From Diadophis punctatus similis (Eukaryota > Chordata > Lepidosauria > Squamata > Dipsadidae), in the NCBI GenBank assembly GCA_023053685.1, contig JALIGW010000143.1, positions 112,001 through 176,000 of the forward strand: DNA of 64,000 nucleotides, in the 5' to 3' direction. The notes below the pieces were generated by a model, which saw nothing but the letters and a program-made list of their open reading frames with translations, was not told where the DNA came from and searched no databases. Below are positions 9,794 through 19,705 of the stretch, one piece after another. The position numbers and the translations under genes were made by a program. The stretch's first letter is position 1. Each line of letters begins with the position of its first letter.

Positions 9794-10084
9794 CAGGGGT
9801 GTCAAACTCGATGTCATTGAGGGCTGCATTGAAGGTTGTGTTTGACCTTGGGGTGGTGTGGCCAGGGTGGGTGTGGCCAGCTCGACGTCACTCGTGTTGG
9901 GGGCGCCTGTGGCGGCCCGAGCGCTCCGCCATCAAAAACAGGCTCCCGAGCTCCATTTTTGACTGTGACGGCCTCCTGCAACCCTCTGTCAGTGAAAATT
10001 GAGCTCAGGAGGGCCATGTGCAGGCCAGATCTAAACACCACATGGGCCGGCTCCGGTTCTTGGGCCTTAAGTTTGACACCCCTG
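9794..10084. mobile_element. hAT-type MITE (CAGGGGTGTCAAACT family)
   Basis: Termini CAGGGGTGTCAAACTC and TTAAGTTTGACACCCCTG are inverted repeats. Flanking duplication ATCTATTC (9786-9793) and ATCTATCC (10085-10092). 291 bp, no coding capacity. Confidence 0.93.
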
Positions 10085-10139
10085 ATCTATCCTCTTCTAT
10101 TCTAGAAAAAAAAGGTCATAAAAATTGGACGTGACTCAC

Positions 10140-10205
10140 TGTCCTGCTTAGCAATGGAAATTCTAGTCCCGATTGTGGTCGTAAGTCACGGGCTCCCTGT
10201 ACATG
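10140..10205 (-). mobile_element. Tc1/mariner-like MITE end
   Basis: TAGCAATGGAAATTCTAGTC and TGGTCGTAAGTCACGGGCT match the terminal part of the abundant GTCCTCGACTTACGACC element seen complete at 31212-31607. Confidence 0.7.
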
Positions 10206-10657
10206 CCATGTGGTTGTCACGGGGTTCACACTGAGAATGTGAGTGTATCTGTGTGAAAAAAAGAAAGATAACAGATGAAACCAGAGTCGTTAGCTGTTTC
10301 CTGGCTTCAGACAACAACTCCTTAAAGCTTTTTCCTCCTTTGAACATATAGCCAAGCACCGTTGCAGTGTTAGCACATTCTTGTCCCTCCGTACGGAGGT
10401 TGGAACATGCAATTCCCTAAGATCAGGCTCCGTGCATCTTTATAGATCCGAACGAGCAGATGTTGCCGCATGGGGCGGGTCCCCGATCCTGAGATCAGTT
10501 CCCTCCGTTTCATGTCTGCTTCAAAAAAAATGGATTTTTGGTCTTCACCCAAAAGTACTTCACTGTTCCCCAACATCCGATACCATAACCTTGACTGGAG
10601 GACTTTATAAGAGACAACCAACTTCAGGGTCAGTGGGAGGTTTGATTGGCTTCAGCT
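10206..10657. other. Unassigned DNA
   Basis: No gene or known repeat recognised. Confidence 0.4.
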
Positions 10658-11278
10658 CAGTGGTGGGTTCCTACCAGTGCGGTCCACTCTATAGCACCGG
10701 TAGCGGCCTGCTGGTGACATCACAGTACCGGTGCGGTCGGTTGCCGGTGCCTGGGTGCTGCCATTTTTTAAAAAAAAATTTCTTCTGCGCATGCCCAGAA
10801 GCCGAGCTTCCGGCACTGCGCATGCGCTGCCTTCCTACCCCACAGTGAGTCCAAGCAGGGGAGGATGGCTGAGGGAGCATGTGAGATGCTGAAAGAACGG
10901 GTGGCAGGAGCTATCTCCATTCCCCTCCCTTCAGCAGTCCGAGAAGCCACGAACGCGCGGTGATGATCCCAGGCATTTTCACATGTTCGAGGCTTCTCGA
11001 GCTGGTGAGGGGAGGGGGAACGGGCGGCAGGAGCCTAGGATCATTGAATGGGGAGAAGCATTCAGGCCGGACGGAGCCTCCTAGAAGAACCGCTGCCACG
11101 GTCTTGCTGCTCCCGCTGCAGGGGGCTGCGTTGCGGGTGGGCAATGCCCCCCCTGCTTCTCTGGCCGCTGCCAAGCTCCCGAGGCCCACACCCACCTGGT
11201 GACATGGCTGGCAAGTCACACCCACAAAATAAGCCACGCCCACAGAGTGGTAGTAAAAAAATTAGGAACCCGCCTCTG
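10658..11278. mobile_element. hAT-type element, copy 1 of a 0.6-kb family
   Basis: Left end CAGTGGTGGGTTCCTACC, right end TTAGGAACCCGCCTCTG. Perfect 8-bp duplication CTTCAGCT at 10650-10657 and 11279-11286. It contains TCTGCGCATGCCCAGAAG and a GC-rich core. A second copy is at 16240-16890. No transposase seen; the long frames are shadows of GC content. Confidence 0.95.
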
Positions 11279-11524
11279 CTTCAGCTTCTTGGAAGCTGTT
11301 TGAAAAAAGTCCTTCGGGGATCTACTCAGCCACCCTGGTTCCATTTCGTTTATTTTTATTTATTTATTTATTGGCTGAAAAGCATTGCGCGATGGGGAGG
11401 GGAGGTTGAAGGTTGGAGAAAAATAGAGGTTGAAGGTTTGGAGAAATGTAGCCCGCTGGGTTGTGGGCATCTCTGCTGATAGAATAGCGGAGGCCCTGCC
11501 TTCCAAGAAGGCCTGCCTGGGGCG

Positions 11525-11615
11525 CAGGGGTGAAATCCAGCAGGTTCTGACAGGTTCTGGAGAACCGGTAGCGGAAATTTTGAGTAGTTCGGAGAACCGG
11601 TAAATACCACCTCTG
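11525..11615. mobile_element. Short hAT-like MITE
   Basis: Starts CAGGGGTGAAATCCAGCAGG, ends AATACCACCTCTG, with AGAACCGGTAGCGG inside as in related elements. No convincing target duplication. Confidence 0.6.
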
Positions 11616-11722
11616 GCTGGCCCCTGGAGTGGTGTGGGAATGGAGATTTTGCAATATCTGGGAGTTGGAATTCTGGGACTTGAAGTCCACAAGTCTTAAA
11701 GTTGCCGAGTTTGGGGACTCCT

Positions 11723-11799
11723 GATATAAGGTCTCCTGTGTAAGCAGGGGGTTGGACTAGAAGACCTCCAAGGTTTTTTCCAACTCTGTTATTCTATTC
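11723..11799 (+). mobile_element. CR1 3' UTR fragment
   Basis: AAGGTCTCCTGTGTAAGCAG, GGTTGGACTAGAAGACCTCC and TCTGTTATTCTATTC. The tail is interrupted by a foldback MITE. Confidence 0.9.
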
Positions 11800-11912
11800 C
11801 AGTGTTTCCCAACCTTGGCAACTTGAAGATGTCTGGACTGGCGGATGCTGGCTGGGGAATTCTGGGAGTTGAAGTCCAGACATCTTCAAGTTGCCAAGGT
11901 TGGGAAACACTG
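11800..11912. mobile_element. hAT-type foldback MITE
   Basis: Near-palindromic: CAGTGTTTCCCAACCTTGGC at the left and its complement GCCAAGGTTGGGAAACACTG at the right. Perfect 8-bp duplication TTCTATTC on both sides, within the CR1 pentamer tail. The left arm is shortened compared with the copy at 29904-30038. Confidence 0.95.
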
Positions 11913-12033
11913 TTCTATTCCATTCCATTCCTGTTCCTATTCCTATTCCTATTCTATTCTATTCTATTCTATTCTATTCTATTCTATTCTATTCTATTCT
12001 ATTCTATTCTATTCTATTCTATTCTATTCTTCC
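11913..12033. repeat. (ATTCC)n-(ATTCT)n microsatellite
   Basis: Continuation of the CR1 tail beyond the foldback MITE; pentamers with CCATTCC and CCTATT variants. Confidence 0.95.
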
Positions 12034-12194
12034 ATTCCATTATTTTCCGCCTCCACCCTTCTGTATATGCTTCCTTTCTATCTTTGTTAGCTTTAATAGT
12101 AATATTTATTGTTTTAATGTTTGAATATGGAGTTTGAGCTTATAAGGAGGAGATTGGGCATTTAATAAATCAGTATAATCAATATAAATACAGG

Positions 12195-12832
12195 TAGTAT
12201 GAGCTGTGGTGACGCAGAGGTTAGAGTGCAGTACTGCAGGCTACTTCCGGCTGCCAGCAATTCGGCAGTTAGATTATCTCTCTCTTTTTTTTTGAAAAAG
12301 TTTTTTTATTTTTATTCCCATGCAGACATTTTTACATATTTATCAACTCATTTCTCATTTCATTCTTTTACAAAAGCTTTGCACATATATTCTATATTTA
12401 TCTTATTGCTTTATTAGTTCAAGTTTGCTTTTTTACCATCCTCCCTTCCTATCTTATACAGCCCTTCCTTCTCTTTCTTCTTCCCTTCCCTTCCTCTTTC
12501 TCTTTCTGAACCTACTTCCCCTTCCCTCTCTCCTTCTCCTCTTCCCTACTTCCCCTCCTGCCTTCTCTCCTAACTCTCTTCTCCCCTCTTCTCTTCTTTC
12601 CTCCTCCTCCTCTTCCTTCCTTCCTTCTTCTTACTCCTCTCTTTCCTTCCTCCTTCCTTTGCTGTACTTTTTCCATTTTTCTGGGATTCTCACCGGCTCC
12701 AGGTTGACTCAGCCTTCCATCCTTCAGAGGTCGTTAAAATGAGGACCCAGATTGTTGGGGCCAAAAGGCTGACTCTGTAAACAGCTTAGAGAGGGCTGTA
12801 AAGCACTGTGAAGCGGTATATAAGTGCTATTG
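12195..12832 (+). mobile_element. tRNA-derived SINE split by an insertion
   Basis: Head and body at 12195-12280 (GCTGTGGTGACGCAGAGG, TTAGAGTGCAGTACTGCAGG) and remainder at 12690-12832 (CTCACCGGCTCCAGGTTGAC to GAAGCGGTATATAAGTG). About 410 bp of other DNA lies between. Confidence 0.85.
12281..12689. other. T/C-rich insertion inside a SINE, possibly a LINE 3' end in reverse
   Basis: Begins with a T-rich run, ATTCCCATGCAGACATT, then a C/T-rich stretch from about 12430. A similar layout (AT-rich then CCTTCTCC-rich) occurs at 43428-43730. Minus-strand reading would be A-rich, as in an L1-like 3' end, but I cannot confirm the family. Confidence 0.35.
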
Positions 12833-12835
12833 CTA

Positions 12836-13165
12836 TTACTAGTCCTCGACTAGCCCAAAATTTCTGTTGCTAAGTGAGACACGTGCTGAGTGAATTTTGC
12901 CCCGTTTTACGACTTTTCCCACCATCATTGTTAAGTGAATCTGGCTTCCTCATTGACTTTCCTGGTCAGAAGGTGGCCAACCTGAACCCCGGGACATTGC
13001 CACCGTCATAAATGTGAGTTAGTTGCCAAGCGTCCGAATTTTGATCACGTGACTATGGGGAAGCTGCAATGGTTATAAGTGTGAAAAGGGGGTGAAAAGT
13101 CACTCTTTCCCATGCCGTTGTAGCTTTGAACGGTCACTAAATGAACTGTTGTAAGTCAACAATAA
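12836..13165 (+). mobile_element. Tc1/mariner-like MITE
   Basis: Starts GTCCTCGACTAGCCC, then AAAATTTCTGTTGCTAAGTG, TAAGTGAATCTGGCTTCC, TGATCACGTGACTATGGGG and ends TTTGAACGGTCACTAAATGA and GTTGTAAGTC. No coding potential. Confidence 0.82.
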
Positions 13166-13289
13166 ATAGAGCAATAGTAGGAAGATCTAAACTTTGCTTG
13201 TTGGCTTTCCCGTTTTGGAAAAGCAGAGAAGATCTGGGTGAATTTGTAAACCCTCCTTGCATTTCTGCGATACTCACCTACCTGTACAC

Positions 13290-13636
13290 CACGAAAGAAA
13301 GACAGAGTGAGAATGAGAGAGAGAGAAAGAGAAAGAGAAAGAGAGAATGTGTGAAAGAGAGGGGGAGAGAGATAGAAAGACAGAGAAAGAGAAAGAGAAA
13401 ATGAAAGAGAAGGAGAGAATGTGAGAAAGAGAAAGAGAAAATGAAAGAGAAGGAGAGAATGTGAGAAAGAGAAAGAGAGAGAGAAAGACAGAGAAAGAGA
13501 GAGAAAATGAAAGAGAAAGAGAGAATGTGTGAAAGAGAGAGGGAGGGAGAGAGAAAATGAAAGCGAAAGAGAGAATGTGTGAAAGAGAGGGAAAGACAGA
13601 GAAAGAGAAAGAGAGAAAATGAAAGAGAATGTGTGA

Positions 13637-13670
<34 letters not shown>

Positions 13671-13674
13671 AGGA

Positions 13675-13742
<68 letters not shown>

Positions 13743-13762
13743 GAGAAGGACAGAAAGACAGA
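13290..13762. repeat. Purine-rich (GAGA/GAAA) repeat ending in (AAAG)n
   Basis: Nearly pure A/G for 470 bp, with recurring AATGAAAGAGAAGGAGAGAA blocks and a pure (GAAA)n run at 13677-13742. Confidence 0.95.
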
Positions 13763-14079
13763 CTCCTGGGTTTTCCAAATTTATTTTATTTTGTTTTACA
13801 GTGGGAACCGGGGCTGCTTTTCTGTCGCCTCCCCTGGGATTCCCCATAACAGACAAGGAGACTGACGGCTCTTTTCCTGTTGTAGGTCAGGACATCAAGG
13901 GACTTCAAAATCTTCCCATCAGCTTCTTCTCTCTCCTGGAACTCACGGTTAAAATTAGATGTTGGCTGAACTTTGAGAAGTTCAATTCCGAAAGCCGCTT
14001 TGGAGGCAGAAAGTACAATTTTGGCTGTCGCGTTGCCTTTTCTCACAGTACTGTACCACTTTTGGGAAGGCAGCAGCCT

Positions 14080-14080
<1 letters not shown>
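13763..14080. other. Unassigned DNA
   Basis: No gene or repeat recognised between the purine tract and the GT run. Confidence 0.4.

Positions 14081-14119
<39 letters not shown>
14081..14119. repeat. (GT)n microsatellite
   Basis: About 19 uninterrupted GT units. Confidence 0.97.
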
Positions 14120-14120
<1 letters not shown>

Positions 14121-14251
14121 GATATTTTTCCCACCATTTTCAAATGATGACTTCCTGGTTCCAGCGAAATCTTAATTAGCAGGAGATCCCACGGTGGAAT
14201 ATGGAAATTACGCCAGGGATCGACCAGGGTCAGTCCTGGGCCGAACATTCA

Positions 14252-14525
14252 AAAATGGTTGCAGGAACTGGGTATGTCTAGTTTAATGAAAAGAAGGACC
14301 AGGGGAGACATGATAGCAGTCTTCCAATATCTCAGGGGTTGCCACAAAGAAGAGGGAGTCAAACTATTCTCCAAAGCACCTGAGGGCAGGACAAGAAGAA
14401 ATGGGTGGAAACTAATTAAGGAGAGAAGCAACTTAGAACTAAGGAGAAACTTCTTAACAGTGAGGACAATTAACGCAGCGGAACAGCTTGCCACCAGAAT
14501 TTGTGGTTGCTCCATCACTCGCGGT
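14252..14525 (+). mobile_element. CR1-type LINE, ORF2 C-terminus
   Basis: Reads [40 protein letters not shown], then SNLELRRNFLTVRTIN, a recurrent CR1 C-terminal block in this window. The 3' UTR is missing. Confidence 0.9.
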
Positions 14526-14735
14526 TGCTGGAATTGGGTACATCTAGTCTCTCCCCATTTCTAAGAAGTCTGTAAGGGGCGTGCATAAGCGCACCACTGT
14601 GCCTGCCGTCCCTGTCCTACTGTCCTATTGTCCTCTTTTATCGGTACTTTTTGCTTATGTTATGTTTATACAAACAACTACTATACTGTACATGTTTGAT
14701 AACATAAATAATAAAGAAAGAAATAAAGAAGAGAA
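14526..14735 (+). mobile_element. Non-LTR LINE 3' end (GGGGCGTGCATAAGCGCACC family)
   Basis: TCTGTAAGGGGCGTGCATAA, CTGCCGTCCCTGTCCTA and an AATAATAAAGAAAG tail. The same 3' UTR occurs at 31843-32000 (reverse) and 48757-48868. Confidence 0.7.
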
Positions 14736-15072
14736 GGACCAGGGCTGACATGATAGCAGTCTTCCAATATTTGAGGGGTTGCCACAAAGAAAAGGGAGTC
14801 AAGCTATTCTCCAAAGCATCTGAGGGTAGAACAAGAAGCAACGGGTGGAAACTAATCAAGGAGAGAAGCAACTTAGAACTAAGGAGAAATTTCCCGACAG
14901 TGAGAATAATTAATCAGTGGAACAACTTGCCACCAGAAGATGTGGGTGCTCCAGCACTGGAAGTTTTTAAGAAGAGATTGGACAGCCATTTGTTTGAAAT
15001 GGTATAGGGTTTCCTGCTTGAGCAGGGGGTTGGACTAGAAGACCTCCAAGGCCCCTTCCAACCCTGTATTCA
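14736..15072 (+). mobile_element. CR1-type LINE 3' end
   Basis: Reads [15 protein letters not shown] residues through FKKRLDSHLFEMV and a stop, then the 3' UTR TTTCCTGCTTGAGCAGGGGG. It lacks a pentamer array. Confidence 0.9.
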
Positions 15073-15137
15073 ACGAGGAGGTTGCTATTTTCTTCCATTC
15101 CTTCTCTGCCTCCCCCTCCATGTGATGTGACATCATA

Positions 15138-15530
15138 CGCTCTAGGCTGCATTAACAGAGGGATAGAATCAAGATCACGTGAAGTGTTAATACCACTTTA
15201 TAAGGCTTATAAGAACAATAAATTAAATTAAATTAAATTTATAATGCCTTGGTAAGGCCACATTTGGAATACTGCATTCAGTTTTGGTCGCCACGATGCA
15301 AAAAAGATGTTGAGACTCTAGAAAGAGTGCAGAGAAGAGCAACAAAGATGATTAGGGGACTGGAGGCTAAAACATATGAAGAACGGTTGCAGGAACTGGG
15401 TATGTCTAGTTTAATGAAAAGAAGGACCAGGGGAGACATGATAGCAGTGTTCCAATATCTCAGGGGCTGCTTCAGCAGGGGGTTGGACTAGAAGACCTCC
15501 AAGGTCCCTTCCAACTCTGTTGTTCTGTTA
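15138..15530 (+). mobile_element. CR1-type LINE 3' end with internal deletion
   Basis: Contains [33 protein letters not shown] and [12 protein letters not shown], then jumps from CTCAGGGGCTGC straight to the 3' UTR TTCAGCAGGGGGTTGGAC, losing about 260 bp. A short (AATTA)n run sits at 15220-15240. Confidence 0.9.
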
Positions 15531-16009
15531 TCTCCCGAACGGATTTCTCTTCTAAATTGGGTTCTTTGGCAATCCTGTAGATTGCCGGAGAGAATAATCG
15601 ATTCAGTAAACTTGACTGGTGATTTCCAGTTTAAAATGCTACGCCTGGATATCAAATGCACTCTGCTAAAATTCACATCTTTCTAGGCAACATGAAGTCA
15701 ACCGTTCTTCAGCCCAGGGGGCCTTTAATTCCCAGAGGAAAGCCGACATGCTAAATATAACGTTTGCAAAATATATTTTAGAGGTGAAGAAAAAATACTT
15801 CTTTTCCCATCGTTCTGGCCCATATTCATTCTGCAGAAAGAGGAGCCTTTCCCATTCTGGATGTTCTCGTTCGGTTTTAAAGAGATAGTCCGACCTTTTT
15901 TTCTTTGGGATGGTGCTTCTAAATGTGTTTCTCAACCTTGAAAGCTGGAAGACACGTGGCTTTAAAGGTCAAAACCACCATCTTGAATTGGACCAGGAGG
16001 CAAACCGTG
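15531..16009. other. Unassigned DNA with a small foldback-MITE remnant
   Basis: No gene seen. GTGTTTCTCAACCTTGAAAG near 15917 resembles the terminus of the foldback MITE family. Confidence 0.4.
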
Positions 16010-16155
16010 GTGTAAGGTTTCCTGCCTAAGCAGGGGGTCGGACTAGAAGATCTCTAAGGTCCCTTCCAACTCTGTTATTCTATTCTATTCTATTCTATTC
16101 TAGTCTATTCTATTCTATTCTATTCTATTCTATTCTATTCTATTCTATTCTATTC
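16010..16155 (+). mobile_element. CR1 3' UTR with (ATTCT)n tail
   Basis: AAGGTTTCCTGCCTAAGCAG then TTCCAACTCTGTTATTCT leads directly into (ATTCT)n at 16076-16155, a clear case of a CR1 tail continuous with a microsatellite. Confidence 0.93.
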
Positions 16156-16239
16156 AAACTGCCAACCCATGTACAGTAGGTCACAGAGGTGTGCCGTGGG
16201 TCCTTCTAGGGACACCCATTACTTCCTGGGCCACAGCAC

Positions 16240-16890
16240 CAGTGGTGGGTTCCTACCGGTGCAGTCCACTCTATAGCACCCGTAATGGCCCGCTGGTGAC
16301 GTCACAGTACCGGTGCAGTCGGTTGCCGGTGCTTGGGCGCCGCCATTAAAAAAACATTTTTAAATTTTTTTTTAAGAATTTTCTTCTGCGCATGCCCAGA
16401 AGCCGAGCTTCTGGCACTGCTCATGCGCTGCCTTCCTACCCCACAGTGAGTCCAAGCAGGGGAGGATGGCTGAGGGAGCGCGTGAGACGCTGAAAGAACG
16501 GGCGGCAGGACCTATCTCCATTCCCCTCCCTTCAGCAGTCTGAGAAGCCACGAATGTGCGGTGATGATCCCAGGCATTTTCGCACGTTCGAGGCTTCTCG
16601 AGCTGCTGAGGGGAGGGGGAACGGGCGGCAGGAGCCTAGGATCATCGAATGAGGAGAAGCATTCAGGCCGGACGGAGTCCCCTAGAAGAACCACTGCCGC
16701 GGTCTTGCTGCTCCTGCTGCAGGGGGCTGCGTTGCGGGTGGGCAATGCCCCCCTGCTTCTCCGGCCGCTGCCAAACTCCCGAGGCCCACGCCCACCCGGT
16801 CACATGGCTGGCAAGCCACACCCACAAAATAAGAGTGGTAGTAAAAAACGCCCACAGAGTGGTAGTAAAAAAAGTAGGAACCTGCCCCTG
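16240..16890. mobile_element. hAT-type element, copy 2 of the 0.6-kb family
   Basis: Left end CAGTGGTGGGTTCCTACC, right end GTAGGAACCTGCCCCTG. Duplication CACAGCAC (16232-16239) and CACTGCAC (16891-16898). Closely similar to 10658-11278 throughout; near the right end it carries an extra short tandem copy of CCACAGAGTGGTAGTAAAAA. Confidence 0.94.
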
Positions 16891-16896
16891 CACTGC

Positions 16897-16960
16897 ACTG
16901 TACACCAGATGGAAACTTCTGGATACTCTCCAAGGGCAGCTCCATGTGGATAATTTCACA
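16897..16960 (-). mobile_element. Possible L2 LINE fragment
   Basis: TGCACTGTACACCAGATGG, AACTTCTGGATACTCTCCAA and GGGCAGCTCCATGTGGA parallel the L2 sequence on both sides of the SINE at 2893-3120. Only about 60 bp match. Confidence 0.5.
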
Positions 16961-17544
16961 ATTTGGTTTCCTGCTTCCAAAAGCAGCAAAGAGTTCTGGT
17001 CAGTCCCTGAAGATTCCCACATCTCCACATCGGAAGTTGACCCGCTGGTGTCTCTTGGCGGCCTTTCTCTTACCTACATGGTGATCTGGTGGTTCGGTGT
17101 CTATGGCTGTGCTCTGGGGGGACACCGTTGGCGCCATTTTGATTGCTAGCCACTTCCTTGTTATAAATGTGGAGGTCTGTTCTCCTCCGATCCCCAGAAG
17201 TTGAAACAACAAGGGATGCATTCAAATATGGGATGTCTCCTTTCCTTGAGAAGGATTTTGGTCCTCCACCTTTTTTTGACCATGTTTGAACGGAAACTTG
17301 GAAGGGCCTGGAAATGCTTGGGGAGGGGCAACCAAGATGGCTTCTGAATGAGGAAGGGTGACCTAGCATGTGTCCGAAGGAGCGAAGATTATGTTGCAGC
17401 CATGACCAAAGGACCAGCAAGGATCCCAGCCTGATGGTAACCTCTCCAAATGAGAAGAGGACAAGAGAAAAATGGAGCTCCGGATGGTTTCCCCTCAGGA
17501 GGACGGAGCTGGTTGGCGGTTTCCCAAAAGTCCATGTCAGGAGA
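16961..17544. other. Unassigned DNA
   Basis: No recognisable gene or repeat. GC is moderate and open frames are short. Confidence 0.4.
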
Positions 17545-17705
17545 TGAAATAGGGAGGAGGGAGGGAGGAAGGAAGGAAGGAAAAAAGAGGGAGAAGGAAG
17601 GAAGGAAGGAAGGAAGGAAGGAAGGAAGAAAGGAAGGAAGGAAGGAAAAAGGGAGGAGGAAGGAAGAAAGGAAGGAAAAAAGAGGGAGAAGGAAGGAAGG
17701 AAGGA
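17545..17705. repeat. (GGAA)n microsatellite, left part
   Basis: GGAGGGAGGGAGGAAGGAAG runs and (AAGG)n with GGAAAAAAGAGGGAGAAGG interruptions repeated twice. Confidence 0.95.
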
Positions 17706-17936
17706 ATAGCAATAGCACTTAGACTTAGATACCCCTTCATAGTGCTTTACAGCCCTCTCTAAGCGGTTTACAGAGTTCAGCCTCTTGCCCCCAACAATCT
17801 GGGTCCTCATTTTACCGACCTCAGAAGGATGGAAAGCTGAGTCAACCTTGATCCTGGTGAGATTTGAACAGCTGAACTGCTGAACTAGCAGTCACTGAAG
17901 TAGTTGCAGTGCTGCTTTTAACCACTGTGCCACCTT
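17706..17936 (-). mobile_element. tRNA-derived SINE inserted in a GGAA array
   Basis: Complement of tail (AGCAATAGCACTTAGACTTA), body (CTCTCTAAGCGGTTTACAGA) and head (TTTTAACCACTGTGCCACC). GGAAGGAA on both sides is consistent with a target duplication but uninformative inside the array. Confidence 0.93.
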
Positions 17937-18222
17937 GGAAGGAAGGAAGAAAAAAGAGGGAAGGGTGGGAGGAAAAAAGGAGAGGGAAGGGAGAGTGGGT
18001 TAGGAGGAGAGAGGAAGGAAGGAAAAAAAGAAGAAAAAGGAAGGAGAGGGAAGGGAGAATGGGTTAGGAGGAGGGAGGGAGGGAGGGAGGGAGGAAAAAG
18101 GAGGGGAAGGGAGGGTGGGTTAGGAGAAGGAAGGAAGGAAGGAAGGAAGGAAGGAAGGAAGGAAGGAAGGAAGGAAGGAAGGAAGGAAGGAAGGAAGGAA
18201 GGAAGGAAGGAAGGAGATTTGA
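17937..18222. repeat. (GGAA)n microsatellite, right part
   Basis: Degenerate purine repeats with a twice-seen AAGGGAGAGTGGGTTAGGAG-like unit, then a pure (GGAA)n run at about 18126-18214. Confidence 0.95.
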
Positions 18223-18648
18223 CCCTACATTTTCAAAAACAACTTTCAAGACTTAAGGGTGTTTTTCCATAAGGGAAAATGACTCTCCCCTTACAGCATA
18301 CAAGACTGGAGGGGAAACTAGTTTACCTACCGGTATTATCTCCTTAGTTCCTAATAACGAGGATCAAATCCGTCTTCCTTGCTGGAGTCTGACTTCTTCA
18401 GGCTGCCACGATGGAGGGCATTTGTATTCTACTTTTGCCGATCCATTTTGCCTTTGGATTCAGAGGGCCAGGGACTTCTCTGCTCACGCTGCCTTCCGCC
18501 ATCGGTACTAAAGGGCTTGTGTGGGGACAACGACAACATGACAACGTTGATTCAGCAAATAATCTGGGCCACCACAGTGGGCACTTGCTAGGGACCCCAA
18601 TGCAAAGAACCTTGCAGATGTTTGAGTATTGCAAGTTTGAAACAATGC
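18223..18648. other. Unassigned DNA
   Basis: No gene or repeat recognised. It precedes the solo LTR. Confidence 0.4.
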
Positions 18649-19336
18649 TGTTGTTCTGCCCCAGCTACGGACCACAAAGAACGCAGCACACACAAAGTCT
18701 GTACAAACCTTAGTTTACTAATTAGGGACTACTAATGAGCTTTCTTAGTAGTCGTCAAACACAAATACAGTTTAAATCAGTCTTTTCTGAACACCGGTTG
18801 TTAATTCAACTTCATTAACAGCCAGCAATGAGTCCATGAAATAATAACTCAATTCTGAGTCAACAGTCTTGTAGATAACAGCGATCGTACGTGGTTGGCA
18901 AAATGCCCAGAAGCAATTTGCAGGGAAAATGCCAAGAGAGAGAACAAGAGCCGATCAGACGTTTCTGGAATCAAGACACGAAGGAATATGAACGAAGTTG
19001 TTTCCTGCTAATTGGCTCCTTCATCATCATCCCTTAAATAGGCTAGGGGAGTGGCCAATTAGCCCCAAGCCTTACTCCCGAGGAGACCTCCTCCTGAGGA
19101 GCCATTCCTGCCTTTTGGCAACTCTGCATGCCCGTGCATTGAGAATAGGCTCTTCCTCTTCTTCCTCGTCACTGATGGGAGCTTCTGGAGGTTCTGAAGG
19201 CCCTGGCTGAATCTCTCCAGCCTCCTCACCATCCGACTCGGGTGCCAGCTGCATAGACCGCTGGCACATCACCATATCAGCCTCTACGCTGTCGGAATCA
19301 GCTACCAGCTGCACGGGCTGCTGGTGGGCCACAACA
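18649..19336 (-). mobile_element. Solo LTR, probably Gypsy-type
   Basis: 688 bp bounded by TGTTGTTCTGCCCC and CCCACAACA (TG...CA, with a short TGTTGT/ACAACA inverted repeat). On the minus strand the first part encodes an acidic then basic peptide (SDEEEEEEPILNARACRVAK, RQEWLLRRRSP) ending in a stop, followed by GCCTATTTAAGGGATGATGA, a TATA-like promoter region. No internal coding region or clear target duplication. Retroelement LTR identity is inference from structure. Confidence 0.65.
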
Positions 19337-19705
19337 GTCGTTTGGCAAATTGGGACACGCACATTGTCAAGTATCCGTCCTGTACATCACTCGCTGTGGG
19401 TAAATGTTTGCTTTGGTCTTGACCCCCAGGACATGTTTACACTGAACTGGACGGGGTATTTGTTGTGGCATGCTTGCAAAATGTGTTCCTTATTGTGTAC
19501 TGAAGCTCTGGTGCCACCCTGGCTAGGAGACACTCATACCTACCCCTTGTGTAACAGCCAGGCCTCACAGATAACCCACAAATTCTGGGTTTGTCCTTTT
19601 TCTAGCAGCTGGAACATAATGGAGGGTGCCCGGACCACCCTGGTTTCCATATTCCACGTTTCGCCGGGTTTTATATCTTTTGTTTGCCTCTATTTGATGT
19701 TTTTA
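19337..19705. other. Unassigned DNA
   Basis: No gene or repeat recognised. Confidence 0.4.

Noticed and set aside
10381..11479. GC-rich frames of 80-155 residues
   Set aside because: Inside a hAT MITE present in two copies, without conserved frame between them.
18379..18713. Possible exon in 18.4-18.7 kb
   Set aside because: Short frames on both strands, no splice pattern, right end runs into the LTR.
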